Below the pieces are notes generated by a model, which was given only the letters and a program-made list of their open reading frames with translations, ran no database searches and had not been told where the DNA came from. From Corynebacterium curieae (GTDB lineage: Bacteria; Actinomycetota; Actinomycetes; Mycobacteriales; Mycobacteriaceae): a stretch of 64,000 nt of DNA. The position numbers and the translations under genes were made by a program. The stretch lies in the NCBI RefSeq assembly GCF_027570035.1, contig NZ_JAKMUU010000001.1, positions 846,136-910,135 of the forward strand, in the 5' to 3' direction. Shown piece after piece: positions 53,036 through 63,038 of this stretch. The number at the start of each line of letters is the position of its first letter. The stretch's first letter is position 1.

Positions 53036-54652
53036 TTAACCCTTTAAAACATTGGCAACAACTGCCTGTGCTTCTGCTTGCACCTGTCTGAGATGTTCCT
53101 CACCCAAGAAAGACTCGGCATAGATTTTGTACTTATCTTCCGTGCCGGAAGGTCGGGCGGCAAACCAGGCATTTTCCGTCGCTACCTTCAGGCCGCCAAT
53201 GGCCGCACCGTTGCCGGGCGCCTCCGTCAGCTTGGCCACGATTTCCTCGCCCGCCAGCTCCGTGGCGGATACTTTTTCAGGAGACAGCTTCTTAAGGATG
53301 GCCTTCTGCTCGCGGTTAGCGGGGGCGTCGGTGCGGGCATAGGCTGAGGCGCCGAATTTCTGCGCCAGTTCTGCGTAGCGCTGGGACGGAGTCTTGCCGG
53401 TGACGGCGGTGATCTCCGCGGCGAGGAGATCCATAATGATGCCATCCTTATCGGTGGACCACACGGAGCCATCGAGGCGCAGGAAGGATGCGCCGGCGGA
53501 TTCTTCACCACCGAAGCCAATAGTGCCTTCGAGCAGCCCCGGGACAAACCACTTGAAGCCGACGGGAACCTCCACCAGGTCGCGACCCAGGCTTTCTACC
53601 ACGCGGTCGATCATGGAGGAGGACACCAAAGTCTTGCCCACACCGGCGCTCCCCCACTGCGGGCGGTGACTAAAGAGGTACTCGATGGCCACTGCGAGGT
53701 AGTGATTGGGGTTCATCAGGCCGGCATCGGGCGTAACTATGCCATGGCGGTCTGCATCGGCATCGTTGCCGGTGGCAAGTTCGAAGTTAGAGCGGGCGTC
53801 GATAAGCGAGGCCATGGCATCCGGCGAGGAACAATCCATGCGGATCTTGCCATCCGTATCCAAGGTCATAAAGCGGAACGTGGAATCCACCTCTGGGTTT
53901 ACCACGGTCATATTGAGCTCATAATGGTCCGCGATGGCCTGCCAATAATCCACGGAGGCACCGCCCATGGGATCGGCACCGATGCGCAGACTGGAATCTT
54001 TAATGGCCTGCATATCCACCACATTCTTAAGGTCAGCCACGTAGTTTTGCACGTAGTCGTGCTTCACGCAGCGCTCGTCCAGCACGCCCGCGACAGACGT
54101 CCGCTTCACGCCCTCCAACCCGGCGCGCAGGTATTCGTTCGCGCGGCCCGCAATCCAATCGGTGGCCTGAGCGTCGGCCGGTCCACCGGTAGGCGGGTTG
54201 TATTTGAAACCGCCATCGCGGGGAGGATTATGGGACGGGGTAATCACGATGCCATCGGTGCCGGGGTTAGTCAGGATGGCGTGGGAAACCGCTGGGGTCG
54301 GCGTGTAGCGGCCGCGCTCGTCGACGCGAACCTCCACCCCATTGGCCAGCAGCACCTCGAGGGCGGAGACCATGGCAGGCTCGGACAACGCGTGGGTATC
54401 GCGGCCGATGAAAATCGCCCCAGCAACGCCTTGTTCCGCGCGGTAATCCACAATGGCTTGGGTAATCGCTAGGATATGAGCCTCATTAAAGGCGCAATCG
54501 AGCGCTGAGCCGCGGTGGCCTGAGGTACCGAAGGACACCTGCTGATCCGGGTCCTCCGCATCCGGGGTGCGGGTGTAGTAGGCGGTGACCAATTCTGCAA
54601 TATCAATAAGATCCGTGGGCTGTGCCAGCGTGCCGGCGCGCTCGTGGGCCAT
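53036..54652 (-). CDS. pgm: Phosphoglucomutase, alpha-D-glucose phosphate-specific
   Basis: 538 residues. Interconverts glucose-1- and glucose-6-phosphate. Phosphoserine Ser140 in [20 protein letters not shown], metal-binding DADADRHG (as [11 protein letters not shown]), and [13 protein letters not shown] are all typical of Pgm. AAGGAG 6 nt before the ATG. Separated by 136 bp from the divergent alanine symporter. Confidence 0.95.
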   Translation of the reverse strand: MAHERAGTLAQPTDLIDIAELVTAYYTRTPDAEDPDQQVSFGTSGHRGSALDCAFNEAHILAITQAIVDYRAEQGVAGAIFIGRDTHALSEPAMVSALEVLLANGVEVRVDERGRYTPTPAVSHAILTNPGTDGIVITPSHNPPRDGGFKYNPPTGGPADAQATDWIAGRANEYLRAGLEGVKRTSVAGVLDERCVKHDYVQNYVADLKNVVDMQAIKDSSLRIGADPMGGASVDYWQAIADHYELNMTVVNPEVDSTFRFMTLDTDGKIRMDCSSPDAMASLIDARSNFELATGNDADADRHGIVTPDAGLMNPNHYLAVAIEYLFSHRPQWGSAGVGKTLVSSSMIDRVVESLGRDLVEVPVGFKWFVPGLLEGTIGFGGEESAGASFLRLDGSVWSTDKDGIIMDLLAAEITAVTGKTPSQRYAELAQKFGASAYARTDAPANREQKAILKKLSPEKVSATELAGEEIVAKLTEAPGNGAAIGGLKVATENAWFAARPSGTEDKYKIYAESFLGEEHLRQVQAEAQAVVANVLKG

Positions 54653-54788
54653 GGCGTGCTCCTTGAAGGGTTGGGGTGGTATGCCATTCCAGCTTGCCTG
54701 CTCTCCCGTGGTTGCGCAGGACGAACATTCCCCCGGCTGGGGGTATGGACGAATTTACTCTATTTCTATAGTTCGCTAGGTTTGCAGA

Positions 54789-56210
54789 ATGGACTCGCTT
54801 AATTCCATCCTCTCCGCCATCAGCACCGTGGTCTGGGGGCCATTCATCCTCATTCCCCTCCTGCTGGGAACCGGCCTATGGCTGACAATTCGTTTGGGCG
54901 GAATCCAATTCCGCGCGCTGGGCCGCGCAACGCGCCACGTCTTTGCCAAAGATTCTGATAATGAGTCCACCGCAGGCGATATTTCCAATTACCAGGCGCT
55001 GACCACCGCACTTGCCGCCACCGTGGGCGTGGGAAATATCGTGGGCGTGGCCACCGCGCTGTCCATCGGCGGTCCTGGCGCGCTGGTATGGATTTGGATT
55101 ACCGGCCTAGTGGGCATGGCTTCCAAGTACACCGAGGCCTACCTGGGCGTGCGTTTCCGAACCACGGATTCCAAGGGCGAGATGTCCGGCGGACCGCAGC
55201 AGTACCTGAAGCGTGGCCTCCCCGGACCGCTCGGCTCGGTACTCGCAGTTTTCTTTGCCATCTTTGCAATCTGCGCGTCCTTTGGCATCGGCAACCTCGC
55301 CCAAGCTAATGCTGTGGCCACCAATATGGAATCGACCTTCGGTATCGCCCCGGCGGCCACCGGTGCGATCCTGTTCGTCTTGGTGGGCTCCGTGCTCCTT
55401 GGTGGAATCCAGGCCATCGGCCGCATTACCGCCGCCTTCGTGCCGTTGATGATCATCGTCTACGTATTGGGCGGACTGTATGTGATCTTCTCGCATGCCA
55501 CGGAGATCCCCGCAGCCTTCGCCATGATCTTCAGCGATGCCTTTACCGGTACCGCCGCCGGCGGCGGGTTCGTGGGCTCTACCATCATGATGGCCATTCA
55601 ATACGGCGTCGCCCGCGGCATCTTCTCCAATGAATCCGGCATGGGCTCCGCCGCCATCGCCGCTGCGGCCGCCAAGACCCCGCACCCGGCGCGCCAGGGG
55701 TTGGTGTCGATGACACAGACCTTCATCGATACCATCATCGTGGTCACCATCACCGGCTTGGTCATCGTAGTGGGCGGTACCTGGGATATGGGCCGCGATG
55801 AAGCTGGAATCATGACGGCCGAGGCCTTCTCCCGCGTACTGCCGGGAGACTGGGGCGGCACTATCGTTTCCCTCTCCATTATTTTCTTCGCCTTTTCCAC
55901 CATCATGGCCTGGGCGTATTACGGCGAGCGCTCTTTGGAGTCCCTCTGCGGCCGCAAGGCCTCTATCCCCTACCGCATGTTCTTTGCCTGTCTCCTTTTT
56001 GTCGGTTCCGTCTCGGAGCTCGAGCTCGCCTGGACATTCTCCGACCTGGCCAATGGCCTTATCGCTATCCCGAACCTCATTGGGTTGCTCCTTCTTTCGG
56101 GCCTCGTAGCGCGCGAGACCAAGGCGTACCTAGCCTTCGACCCCAAGCTCAATAAACCGGTAGAAGAGGTCCGCGCGTTCGTAGAGTCCCAGGGGATGGA
56201 CTGGAAGTAA
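54789..56210 (+). CDS. Alanine/glycine:cation symporter (AGCS family), copy 2
   Basis: 473 residues, about eleven membrane segments. ALAATVGVGNIVGVATALSI and SNESGMGSAAIAAAAAKTPH match the AGCS signatures; the protein is clearly diverged from copy 1 (3101-4642), for example in the Glu/Ala of the second motif, so specificity may differ. TAGGTT ends 6 nt before the ATG, fitting a leaderless start. Followed 10 bp later by crcB, whose -10 box overlaps this stop codon. Confidence 0.92.
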   Translation: MDSLNSILSAISTVVWGPFILIPLLLGTGLWLTIRLGGIQFRALGRATRHVFAKDSDNESTAGDISNYQALTTALAATVGVGNIVGVATALSIGGPGALVWIWITGLVGMASKYTEAYLGVRFRTTDSKGEMSGGPQQYLKRGLPGPLGSVLAVFFAIFAICASFGIGNLAQANAVATNMESTFGIAPAATGAILFVLVGSVLLGGIQAIGRITAAFVPLMIIVYVLGGLYVIFSHATEIPAAFAMIFSDAFTGTAAGGGFVGSTIMMAIQYGVARGIFSNESGMGSAAIAAAAAKTPHPARQGLVSMTQTFIDTIIVVTITGLVIVVGGTWDMGRDEAGIMTAEAFSRVLPGDWGGTIVSLSIIFFAFSTIMAWAYYGERSLESLCGRKASIPYRMFFACLLFVGSVSELELAWTFSDLANGLIAIPNLIGLLLLSGLVARETKAYLAFDPKLNKPVEEVRAFVESQGMDWK

Positions 56211-56220
56211 CATAGGCCGC

Positions 56221-56523
56221 ATGCCTCAATTCCTCGTCGTGGGTGCTGGCGCTGCGCTCGGCGCGGCGGCCCGGTACTTGCTTTCCGCAGCGCTCGGCGG
56301 CGGCATGATCCCGTTGCTCGTCATCAATATCCTTGGCAGCGCGCTCATGGGCTACTTCCGCCCCGGCCCCTTTTGGGGCACCGGCGTGCTCGGCGGTTTC
56401 ACCAGCTTTGCCACCTTCGCCTTCCTGACTTCCGAGGCCCATTGGACTACCGCCCTAGCCTATGTCCTGGCCACCATCGTCGGCTGCGTGGGCGGCTACC
56501 TGGCAGGTGACAAACTGCGATGA
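56221..56523 (+). CDS. crcB1: Fluoride channel CrcB/FluC subunit 1
   Basis: 100 residues, four helices. GAGAALGAAARYLLS, LVINILGSALMGYF and GVLGGFTSFATFAF contain the Asn and the Phe-box/Thr residues of Fluc channels. Fluc proteins are dual-topology dimers; a pair of genes normally makes the heterodimer. TAACAT ends 7 nt before the ATG and begins with the stop codon of the preceding gene. No fluoride riboswitch motif is visible. Confidence 0.93.
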   Translation: MPQFLVVGAGAALGAAARYLLSAALGGGMIPLLVINILGSALMGYFRPGPFWGTGVLGGFTSFATFAFLTSEAHWTTALAYVLATIVGCVGGYLAGDKLR

Positions 56524-56879
56524 ATCTTATCTGGGTCCTTCTCGGCGGCTTCGTTGGTGGCAGCCTGCGCTATGGCTTTACCCGGCTTGTACCCGCCCCC
56601 TATTGCACCTTCGTAGCGAATATCTTGGGCTCCCTTGCTTTAGGCTTGGCCTATGGTTTTGCCCAGCTTACCGACGCCTCCCTTATTCACCCCTTCCTCG
56701 CCCTCGGCCTAGCCGGCGGCCTATCCACCTGGTCCACGTTGGCGAAGGAACTGGGAGAAATGATCAAACGCAAGCGGTGGTGGCGGCTTAGCAAATATCT
56801 CTTCTGGACCATCGGCCTCGGCATCGTTCTAGCCTGGCGCGGCACCATCTGGGCGGCACGCATTTATCACGGGGTTTAA
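56520..56879 (+). CDS. crcB2: Fluoride channel CrcB/FluC subunit 2
   Basis: 119 residues, four helices. LGGFVGGSLRYGFTRL, FVANILGSLALGLAYGF and LALGLAGGLSTWSTLAKEL carry the Fluc motifs; opposite charge bias to subunit 1 (basic KRKRWWRLSK) fits opposite membrane orientation. ATG overlaps the crcB1 stop (ATGA), so the two are coupled. Confidence 0.93.
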   Translation: MNLIWVLLGGFVGGSLRYGFTRLVPAPYCTFVANILGSLALGLAYGFAQLTDASLIHPFLALGLAGGLSTWSTLAKELGEMIKRKRWWRLSKYLFWTIGLGIVLAWRGTIWAARIYHGV

Positions 56880-56940
56880 GGGGCAAACTCCCAGCTAACT
56901 AGCAGTTACTTTTGTCCTGCACAGGCCTAATGTTTTCCGC

Positions 56941-58143
56941 GTGAGTTTCCTTTTGAATCTGCCTTTGGCGGATCCCATCAACGGCGTGATCTTCTACGCC
57001 ATCCTCGCGATTGCAGGAATCATCGTTCTCCTTCAACGCAAGGTGTGGCCGCTGGTTATCGCGGCCCTGCTGTGCGTCATCACTTGGTACTTTCTCCGAC
57101 ACTGGCAAGTGCCGTGGTATATCTTCCTCGCAGCTTTCGTTCCCGTAGCGGCAATGGTTCGCAAACCCAAGATTATTACGGTTACCGCCGGAATCTTCTC
57201 CCTTTTGGCCACGGTTGGCATCATCAACATGGAGTACCAAACCTATCCAGATATTGCCTCCCTGGACCCACGCCCCGTGGCAAAAGAGATGAGCTACGAG
57301 GAGTTTTCCCACACCAATTCCGGTGCGGCGATCGTCCACGTCGATCTTCCAGGCACCACCTCCCATTTCTCCGCCCGCCAAGCTACGGCGTATATCCCGC
57401 CTGCCTACTGGACGGACCACACCCTGCCCGTCATCGTCCTCCTGCACGGCAACCCAGGTGGCCCGGAGCAGTGGTTCGGTTCTGGAGAGGCGGCTGAAAC
57501 CGCGGACCAGTTCCAGGCGGCGAATGGAGGCCGCAGCCCCATCGTCGTTGCCGTAGACGCCACCGGCTCTGAAACTGCCAATCCCATCTGCGCCGATAGT
57601 ACCCAGGCCAAGGTCATGACCTACCTCAGCCAAGACGTGCCGCAGGCTATCAAGCAGAAGTTCAAGGTTAACCCGGATCAGCGCACTTGGACCGTCGGTG
57701 GACTAAGCTACGGCGGCACCTGCTCCCTGCAGATCGCCACCAACCGCCCCGAAGCCTATGGCTCTATCATCGACATTTCCGGCGAGGCCGAACCCACCAT
57801 TGGCAACCACGCGGCCACGGTGAAGAAATTCTTCGCTGGCGACGAGTCCGCCTTCAATGACCAGGACCCCGCCCACTTGCTTGCCCGCAAGCGCAACTCC
57901 GCCCAAGCCATCTTCATCGCTGGCGATAAGGACACAGCTTCCGTCAATGCCCTGCGCTCGCTTTCCGACGCCGCCCGCAACGCCGGCATGAAAACCTACT
58001 TCGGCACCCGCCCTGGCGGCCACTCCTTTCAAGTGTGGCGCCCAGCCCTGCGCGAATCTTTCGCTTGGGCTGCCCGTCGCGGTGGCATGAACGCGATTAA
58101 AGATCCCTTCGACGGAATTGGAGCCAATGATGTCCGTTCTTAA
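56941..58143 (+). CDS. Membrane-anchored alpha/beta hydrolase, candidate aminoacyl-lipid hydrolase
   Basis: 400 residues. Three N-terminal membrane helices, then an extracytoplasmic esterase-D/antigen-85-like domain: LPVIVLLHGNPGGPEQWF, nucleophile in VGGLSYGGTCSLQIA, Asp in FIAGDKDTAS, and His in RPGGHSFQVW. It overlaps the start of the DUF2156 synthase gene. In C. glutamicum and enterococci, genes for aminoacyl-phosphatidylglycerol synthases sit next to hydrolases that remove the amino acid, so the same function is inferred. A mycolyl-esterase activity is the main alternative. GTG start lies 7 nt after TAATGT. Confidence 0.75.
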   Translation: MSFLLNLPLADPINGVIFYAILAIAGIIVLLQRKVWPLVIAALLCVITWYFLRHWQVPWYIFLAAFVPVAAMVRKPKIITVTAGIFSLLATVGIINMEYQTYPDIASLDPRPVAKEMSYEEFSHTNSGAAIVHVDLPGTTSHFSARQATAYIPPAYWTDHTLPVIVLLHGNPGGPEQWFGSGEAAETADQFQAANGGRSPIVVAVDATGSETANPICADSTQAKVMTYLSQDVPQAIKQKFKVNPDQRTWTVGGLSYGGTCSLQIATNRPEAYGSIIDISGEAEPTIGNHAATVKKFFAGDESAFNDQDPAHLLARKRNSAQAIFIAGDKDTASVNALRSLSDAARNAGMKTYFGTRPGGHSFQVWRPALRESFAWAARRGGMNAIKDPFDGIGANDVRS

Positions 58144-60439
58144 AACCATCCTGACCAGGTTTCCTGTTTCCCTAGCCGTCTTAGTCGTTATGTGGGCGCT
58201 CCACCTAGTGGACTTCCCCACCTCTCACTGGTTGGCGCTGACTACCGCTCACCCTGGCGGCGCCATCATCTTGTCGGTCCTTATCCTGTTCTGGCTCGTA
58301 CCCGCAGAATGGCGCTTGGGCTCCCTGCGCACGTTGGCGGTGGGAATTATCTCCCAGCTCATTTCTGTGCCCCTATCCATCGTCCTTGCCCGCGGCATCG
58401 AGACCGTAGGCCTGAACCGGTGGGGCAATGATCTCCTTAGCGATACCTTCCTCACTCCAATCGGGTTTATCGCCGGTACCGCCGGTTTTGCTTCCGCCCT
58501 CCTACCCCGCCTGTGGCGCCGCCGGCTACGCATCTCGCTTATCGTGCTTACCGCTACTTTTGTGCTCTATTCCGGCACCATGTCCGATGTCCTCGGCATC
58601 GTTGCCGCCGCACTTTCCATTACGGCGGGCCAACTTCTCTTTAAACCCGAACCCGCACCGCCTTCCATCAGGGAGCGCCGCGTACTCCTCGCCGTTGGCG
58701 TCGCCTGCGTAGCCATCGGGCCCGCCTTCGTGGCGCTCGACCCCATGGCAGAGGGCCCCTTTTCCCAGATTACGCAGCTCCTTTGGGCCCCACATCTTTC
58801 CGCTTTGGAGGCCACCCAATCCTGCGCGGATTCGGTCACTTCTGCCAACTGCACCGCGGCAGTCGACCTCGCCCGCGCCCAAGGCATCGGTGCCGTGGTA
58901 GCCAATATCCTGCCATTTATCATCCAACTAGTGGTGTGCTTTGGCCTTACCCGCGGCCGCGTGCTCGCGTGGTGGATGGCGGTTATTACCCAGATACTTG
59001 CCATCGCCCTGTTGACCTACCAGCTTTGGGATGACGCCCGCCTGAGCTATCTCCTGCCCAACCTCGTGCTCGTCCTCTTGCCTTGGCTGCTGGCACTGTT
59101 CATGCTGCTAATTAATCGATCGCTGTTTCACACCCACGAAAACCACGCATTTTTCATCCGCACGGTCGCCTTTGCCGGACTCGCCGGCGTCTTTGGCGCA
59201 GGCCTGTGGGTCTTGACCGCCTCGCTGCACAACACCGTACCTCCAGCGAACCTAGCAGCGATCCTTGCAGAAACCCCACTGCGCTTCGTACCGGCCGTCG
59301 TCGCGCTCATCCTCCCCCACCACGTCGCACCAGCAACCATGATTTCTTGGTTCATCTACGAGTGGGTAGGAAATGCTTTCTGGATCCTTGTAGCTATTCG
59401 GCTCTACCTCGGTTTTTCCCGTCCTGTTGACCCGGCCCAAGAGTCCGACCGCGACACCGCGCGCCGCTTACTCGAAGCCGGTACCGGCGATCACCTATCT
59501 TTTATGACCCTGTGGAAATCGAACCGGTATTTCTTCCACGGTGATTCCTACGTGGCTTATCGCGTTTCCAATGGCATTGCCCTCACGCTGGGCGCCCCCG
59601 TCGGCCGCGATATAAGTTCCGAATTTGAACAATTCGCCGCCGAGCAAGGCTGGGCCGTCGCGTGGTATTCCGTCAATGCACAATTCGCCGACGCGCACCC
59701 GCAGCTAAAGCGCCTCCAAGTCGCAGAAGAAGCCGTACTCAACTGCGAATCCGTAGAGTTCAAGGGAAAGAAATTCCAAAACGTGCGCACCGCGCGCAAT
59801 AAAGCCGCGAAGGATGGCGTTAGCACTCGTTGGACCACGTGGGGCGAGCTGGATATCGCCTCCATCGCCCGCATCACCGCGCTGAGCGAGGACTGGGTCT
59901 CTGACAAAGCCCTCCCTGAAATGGGCTTTACCCTCGGCGGTCTTGAGGAAATGATGGTGGATGGCACCCGGCTCTTGCTGGCTGAGTCCGCCGACGGCAC
60001 TCTACACGGTGTCACCAGCTGGATGCCGGTATACGAAAATGGTGCCATTGTCGGCTACGTTCTCGACGTCATGCGCCGCAATGAGCACGGCTTCAAAGGC
60101 GTCATCGAGCTCCTCATCTCAGAAGCGATGCTCATCGCTCATGACGAAGGCCTCGCCTGGATCTCCCTTTCCGGCGCCCCATTGGCCGGACAACCAGACG
60201 AACCTAATTGGCTCGACGTCGCCCTCAACCGCATTGGCGAGGAAGTCGAACCGCTCTATGGCTTCCGCACCCTAGCGGCCAGCAAGCGCAAATTCCAGCC
60301 CGAGGAGCACCCGTGGTACCTCTGTTACCACGATGAACTGAAACTTCCTTCCATCGCGCTGGCCACCATGCATGCCTACCTGCCGGATATGAAAACAAAG
60401 GATGCGGTATCGGCGGTCGGGGCTTGGATGGCCGCGTAA
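58130..60439 (+). CDS. Aminoacyl-phosphatidylglycerol synthase, MprF/DUF2156 type (probably alanyl)
   Basis: 769 residues. About 12-13 membrane helices over residues 1-425, then a soluble C-terminal DUF2156 domain of two GNAT folds (HLSFMTLWKSNRYFFHGDSY; KFQNVRTARNKAAKDGV; FTLGGLEEMM). Transfers an amino acid from aminoacyl-tRNA to membrane lipid, lowering negative surface charge and sensitivity to cationic peptides. C. glutamicum aPgS uses alanine; amino acid specificity here is unknown. ATG 58130 has GGAG 6 nt upstream and overlaps the hydrolase gene by 14 bp. Followed by a strong terminator. Confidence 0.82.
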   Translation: MSVLKTILTRFPVSLAVLVVMWALHLVDFPTSHWLALTTAHPGGAIILSVLILFWLVPAEWRLGSLRTLAVGIISQLISVPLSIVLARGIETVGLNRWGNDLLSDTFLTPIGFIAGTAGFASALLPRLWRRRLRISLIVLTATFVLYSGTMSDVLGIVAAALSITAGQLLFKPEPAPPSIRERRVLLAVGVACVAIGPAFVALDPMAEGPFSQITQLLWAPHLSALEATQSCADSVTSANCTAAVDLARAQGIGAVVANILPFIIQLVVCFGLTRGRVLAWWMAVITQILAIALLTYQLWDDARLSYLLPNLVLVLLPWLLALFMLLINRSLFHTHENHAFFIRTVAFAGLAGVFGAGLWVLTASLHNTVPPANLAAILAETPLRFVPAVVALILPHHVAPATMISWFIYEWVGNAFWILVAIRLYLGFSRPVDPAQESDRDTARRLLEAGTGDHLSFMTLWKSNRYFFHGDSYVAYRVSNGIALTLGAPVGRDISSEFEQFAAEQGWAVAWYSVNAQFADAHPQLKRLQVAEEAVLNCESVEFKGKKFQNVRTARNKAAKDGVSTRWTTWGELDIASIARITALSEDWVSDKALPEMGFTLGGLEEMMVDGTRLLLAESADGTLHGVTSWMPVYENGAIVGYVLDVMRRNEHGFKGVIELLISEAMLIAHDEGLAWISLSGAPLAGQPDEPNWLDVALNRIGEEVEPLYGFRTLAASKRKFQPEEHPWYLCYHDELKLPSIALATMHAYLPDMKTKDAVSAVGAWMAA

Positions 60440-60445
60440 ATACAA

Positions 60446-60483
60446 TAAGGTCTCCCTTCTTTGTGCGAAGAAGGGAGACCTTA
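60446..60483. terminator. Bidirectional terminator between the synthase and ABC exporter genes
   Basis: TAAGGTCTCCCTTCTT and AAGAAGGGAGACCTTA pair over 16 bp around a 6-nt loop. Minus strand continues TTGTATTT. Confidence 0.75.
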
Positions 60484-60494
60484 GGCTTATAAGG

Positions 60495-63038
60495 CTAGTC
60501 CGCGATTGCTTCCAATGGCGGCGTCTTCGCCGCGCGTTGCGACGGCCATACTGCCGCAATAATGCCCACGATGGCCGAGCCCACCAGCATGATGAGCACC
60601 ATCGCCCACGGAATCTGCGCAGAGTCCAGTCCCTCATCACCAAGGATCTCGATGAAGGACCAACCGAGGCCCAAGCCAATGAGGATGCCCATGACCGCGC
60701 CGAAGAGCGCGATTTGCACCGACTCCAGCGTAATCATCGTGCGGATCTGGCGGCGCTGCGTACCCACCGCACGCAACATGCCGATCTCCTGGCGGCGCTC
60801 AATGACACCCAAGGTCAGGGTATTGACAATGCCCAGCACGGCAATAATCACTGCTAGGGCAAGCAGGCCATACAGGATGGAAAGCATCTGGTCGATGAAT
60901 CCGGCGGCTTGGCCCGCATATTCCTCGCCAGAATTAACCTGAACCACGACCAAATCCTTGACCGCATCCTCCAGATTATGGCGCAGTTCTTCCTTGTCAT
61001 AGCCTTCTTGTCCCAAGACACCTACCATCTGCACGGTAAAGGACCTCTCCGGTGCAACCTTCTCAGCCACATCCTGCGAGAGCACCATGTTCTGCACCAC
61101 TTCAGTCGGCTTAAAGGTGCCCACAAGCTTGGCTTCGGCTTTCTTATCATTTGCGGCAGAAGCCACCTTGTAGGTCTCTCCTACCTTCCAACCGTGTTCC
61201 TTGGCAAACTCATCGGTAGCAATAAAGCCCTTATCCAAGTTGGCGTCGCCCTCGACCATGTCGAGCGCAATCATCGAGGATGGATCACTATCCGCAGTCA
61301 TTGTCTGCTTGTATTGCGGGCCATAATCCATCGAAGCCTGATCATCCACAGTTACCGGAGCCATACCGATGGTAATGACCTTATCGACGCCCTCGGCTTC
61401 GGCCGCACGCTTACCAGTGTCCTTCGGCGTCGGGAACTCACCGGAGCTAGGGCCGGAAAGCAGGTAATCAGAGGTGATGTTTTGCTCGACGGTATCGGCC
61501 ACGGAGGACTTCATCGTTGCGCCAAGCATGCCAATGGCGGTCACTAGGGCCACGCCCAAAGTCAGCGCGAAGGCAGTGGCGGCGGTGCGGCGCGGATTGC
61601 GTCGCGAGTTCGTCGCCGCCAGTGAACCAATAGCGCCAAACGGTGCACCGATTGCCTTGCCCACCGTGGGAACCAGAGGTAGCGACAGGGCCGGACCGGC
61701 CAAGAAGAATCCAACGATTACGCCGAACGCGCCGATGCCAACGAGGATGGCGCGGATGTTCGTCTCGGCGTCGGAAAGCACGCCTGCCAACGCCGCCGCA
61801 ATGCCCACCAGCAGGATAATGGTGCCGAAAATCGTGCGTACCTTTAGCGAAGTAGCCGAGGCAGACTCGGTGGTGCGCATAGCCTCTACCGGCTGGACGC
61901 GACCCGCGCGCCGTGCTGGGGCCCACGCAGAAACCACCGTGACGATGGTGCCCAAAATAATCGGGACCACAATGGCCGACACACTCAAGCCCAAGCCGCC
62001 ATCGAACGGCATGCCTTTCGCGCTCATAACCGCCTTGATAATGGCAACCAAGCCCATGCCTGCAACCACGCCAACGATAGAGCCCAAAAGGCCCACAATG
62101 GCGGATTCCACTACCACCGAGTTCGTAATCTGGCGGCGAGAAGCACCCAGGGCACGCAGGAGCGCAAATTCCTTGGTGCGCTGCGCGACAATCATCGAGA
62201 AAGTATTGGCGATGATAAACGTGCCCACCAGCAGCGCGATAAGGCCGAATGCAATGAGGAAATAATTGATGAACTTCAGGGCAGAAGACATCATCTCGGA
62301 GGTTTCCTCCGCCAGGCGCTCGCCCGACTCCGCCTTGACCTCGTACTTCTCATTGAGGTGATCCACCAAAGAATTTGCATCTACACCATCGGCCGCAGAA
62401 ACTTTAAGCTGGCTCGGATCGCCGTAGCGCTCAAGGTAGTCCTTTTCAGCCATGCTCAGCACGATGCTATCGCCCTGGTCCACGGCCAACTCAGAAATAC
62501 CGGAAACGGTCACTGTGTCTTGTTCATCTGGGTGAACCACAATGAGCTTCTGCCCCACGGAGATGTCATACTTCTCCGCGGCGGTCGAATTGATGAGGAC
62601 CTCGTCCTTGCCGCTCGGCTCTTCACCTTCCTTCAGCTCGTCGGCTCCACCAACGACCTTATCCTCGGGGTAGAAAGGAACGACATTGGCGGTGCCGCCC
62701 TGCGTCTGATAAGCCTCCGAATTCTCGTTTGCGGCGACGACGGTTTCCGAATCCGCGATGTTGATATTCTTTACATCTTCATCGTCGGCCAACTGCTGGC
62801 GAAGCTTCTCATCAAGCTTCGGGCCGTTGTCGTCCTTTTGGCTCACCACCGCGTCCACACCGCGGAACTGATTATCCACCGCGGAGTCAAAAGTAGACTT
62901 CAGAGAATTGGTGAACATGAAAGAACCGGCAATAAACGCGGTGCCCAAAACCACCGCAAGAATCGTCAGCCCTAGGCGCAGTTTATGCGCCACGATATTG
63001 CGCAGGGACACCCTACGCATTGCGCTTCCGCGTGCCAT
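60495..63038 (-). CDS. MacB/FtsX-type ABC transporter permease
   Basis: 847 residues. An N-terminal helix, a large extracytoplasmic domain, three helices (FGLIALLVGTFIIANTFSMI...), a further helix group, a second extracytoplasmic domain and a final FtsX repeat (LAVIIAVLGIVNTLTLGVIE), i.e. the duplicated FtsX layout of 10 helices. Typical of Gram-positive lipoprotein/peptide exporters or antibiotic-resistance ABC systems; substrate unknown. Its ATG follows the ATPase stop without any gap. Confidence 0.9.
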   Translation of the reverse strand: MARGSAMRRVSLRNIVAHKLRLGLTILAVVLGTAFIAGSFMFTNSLKSTFDSAVDNQFRGVDAVVSQKDDNGPKLDEKLRQQLADDEDVKNINIADSETVVAANENSEAYQTQGGTANVVPFYPEDKVVGGADELKEGEEPSGKDEVLINSTAAEKYDISVGQKLIVVHPDEQDTVTVSGISELAVDQGDSIVLSMAEKDYLERYGDPSQLKVSAADGVDANSLVDHLNEKYEVKAESGERLAEETSEMMSSALKFINYFLIAFGLIALLVGTFIIANTFSMIVAQRTKEFALLRALGASRRQITNSVVVESAIVGLLGSIVGVVAGMGLVAIIKAVMSAKGMPFDGGLGLSVSAIVVPIILGTIVTVVSAWAPARRAGRVQPVEAMRTTESASATSLKVRTIFGTIILLVGIAAALAGVLSDAETNIRAILVGIGAFGVIVGFFLAGPALSLPLVPTVGKAIGAPFGAIGSLAATNSRRNPRRTAATAFALTLGVALVTAIGMLGATMKSSVADTVEQNITSDYLLSGPSSGEFPTPKDTGKRAAEAEGVDKVITIGMAPVTVDDQASMDYGPQYKQTMTADSDPSSMIALDMVEGDANLDKGFIATDEFAKEHGWKVGETYKVASAANDKKAEAKLVGTFKPTEVVQNMVLSQDVAEKVAPERSFTVQMVGVLGQEGYDKEELRHNLEDAVKDLVVVQVNSGEEYAGQAAGFIDQMLSILYGLLALAVIIAVLGIVNTLTLGVIERRQEIGMLRAVGTQRRQIRTMITLESVQIALFGAVMGILIGLGLGWSFIEILGDEGLDSAQIPWAMVLIMLVGSAIVGIIAAVWPSQRAAKTPPLEAIAD

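Noticed and set aside
56100..56220. Fluoride riboswitch before crcB
   Set aside because: No conserved riboswitch core is visible and the region is coding for the symporter.
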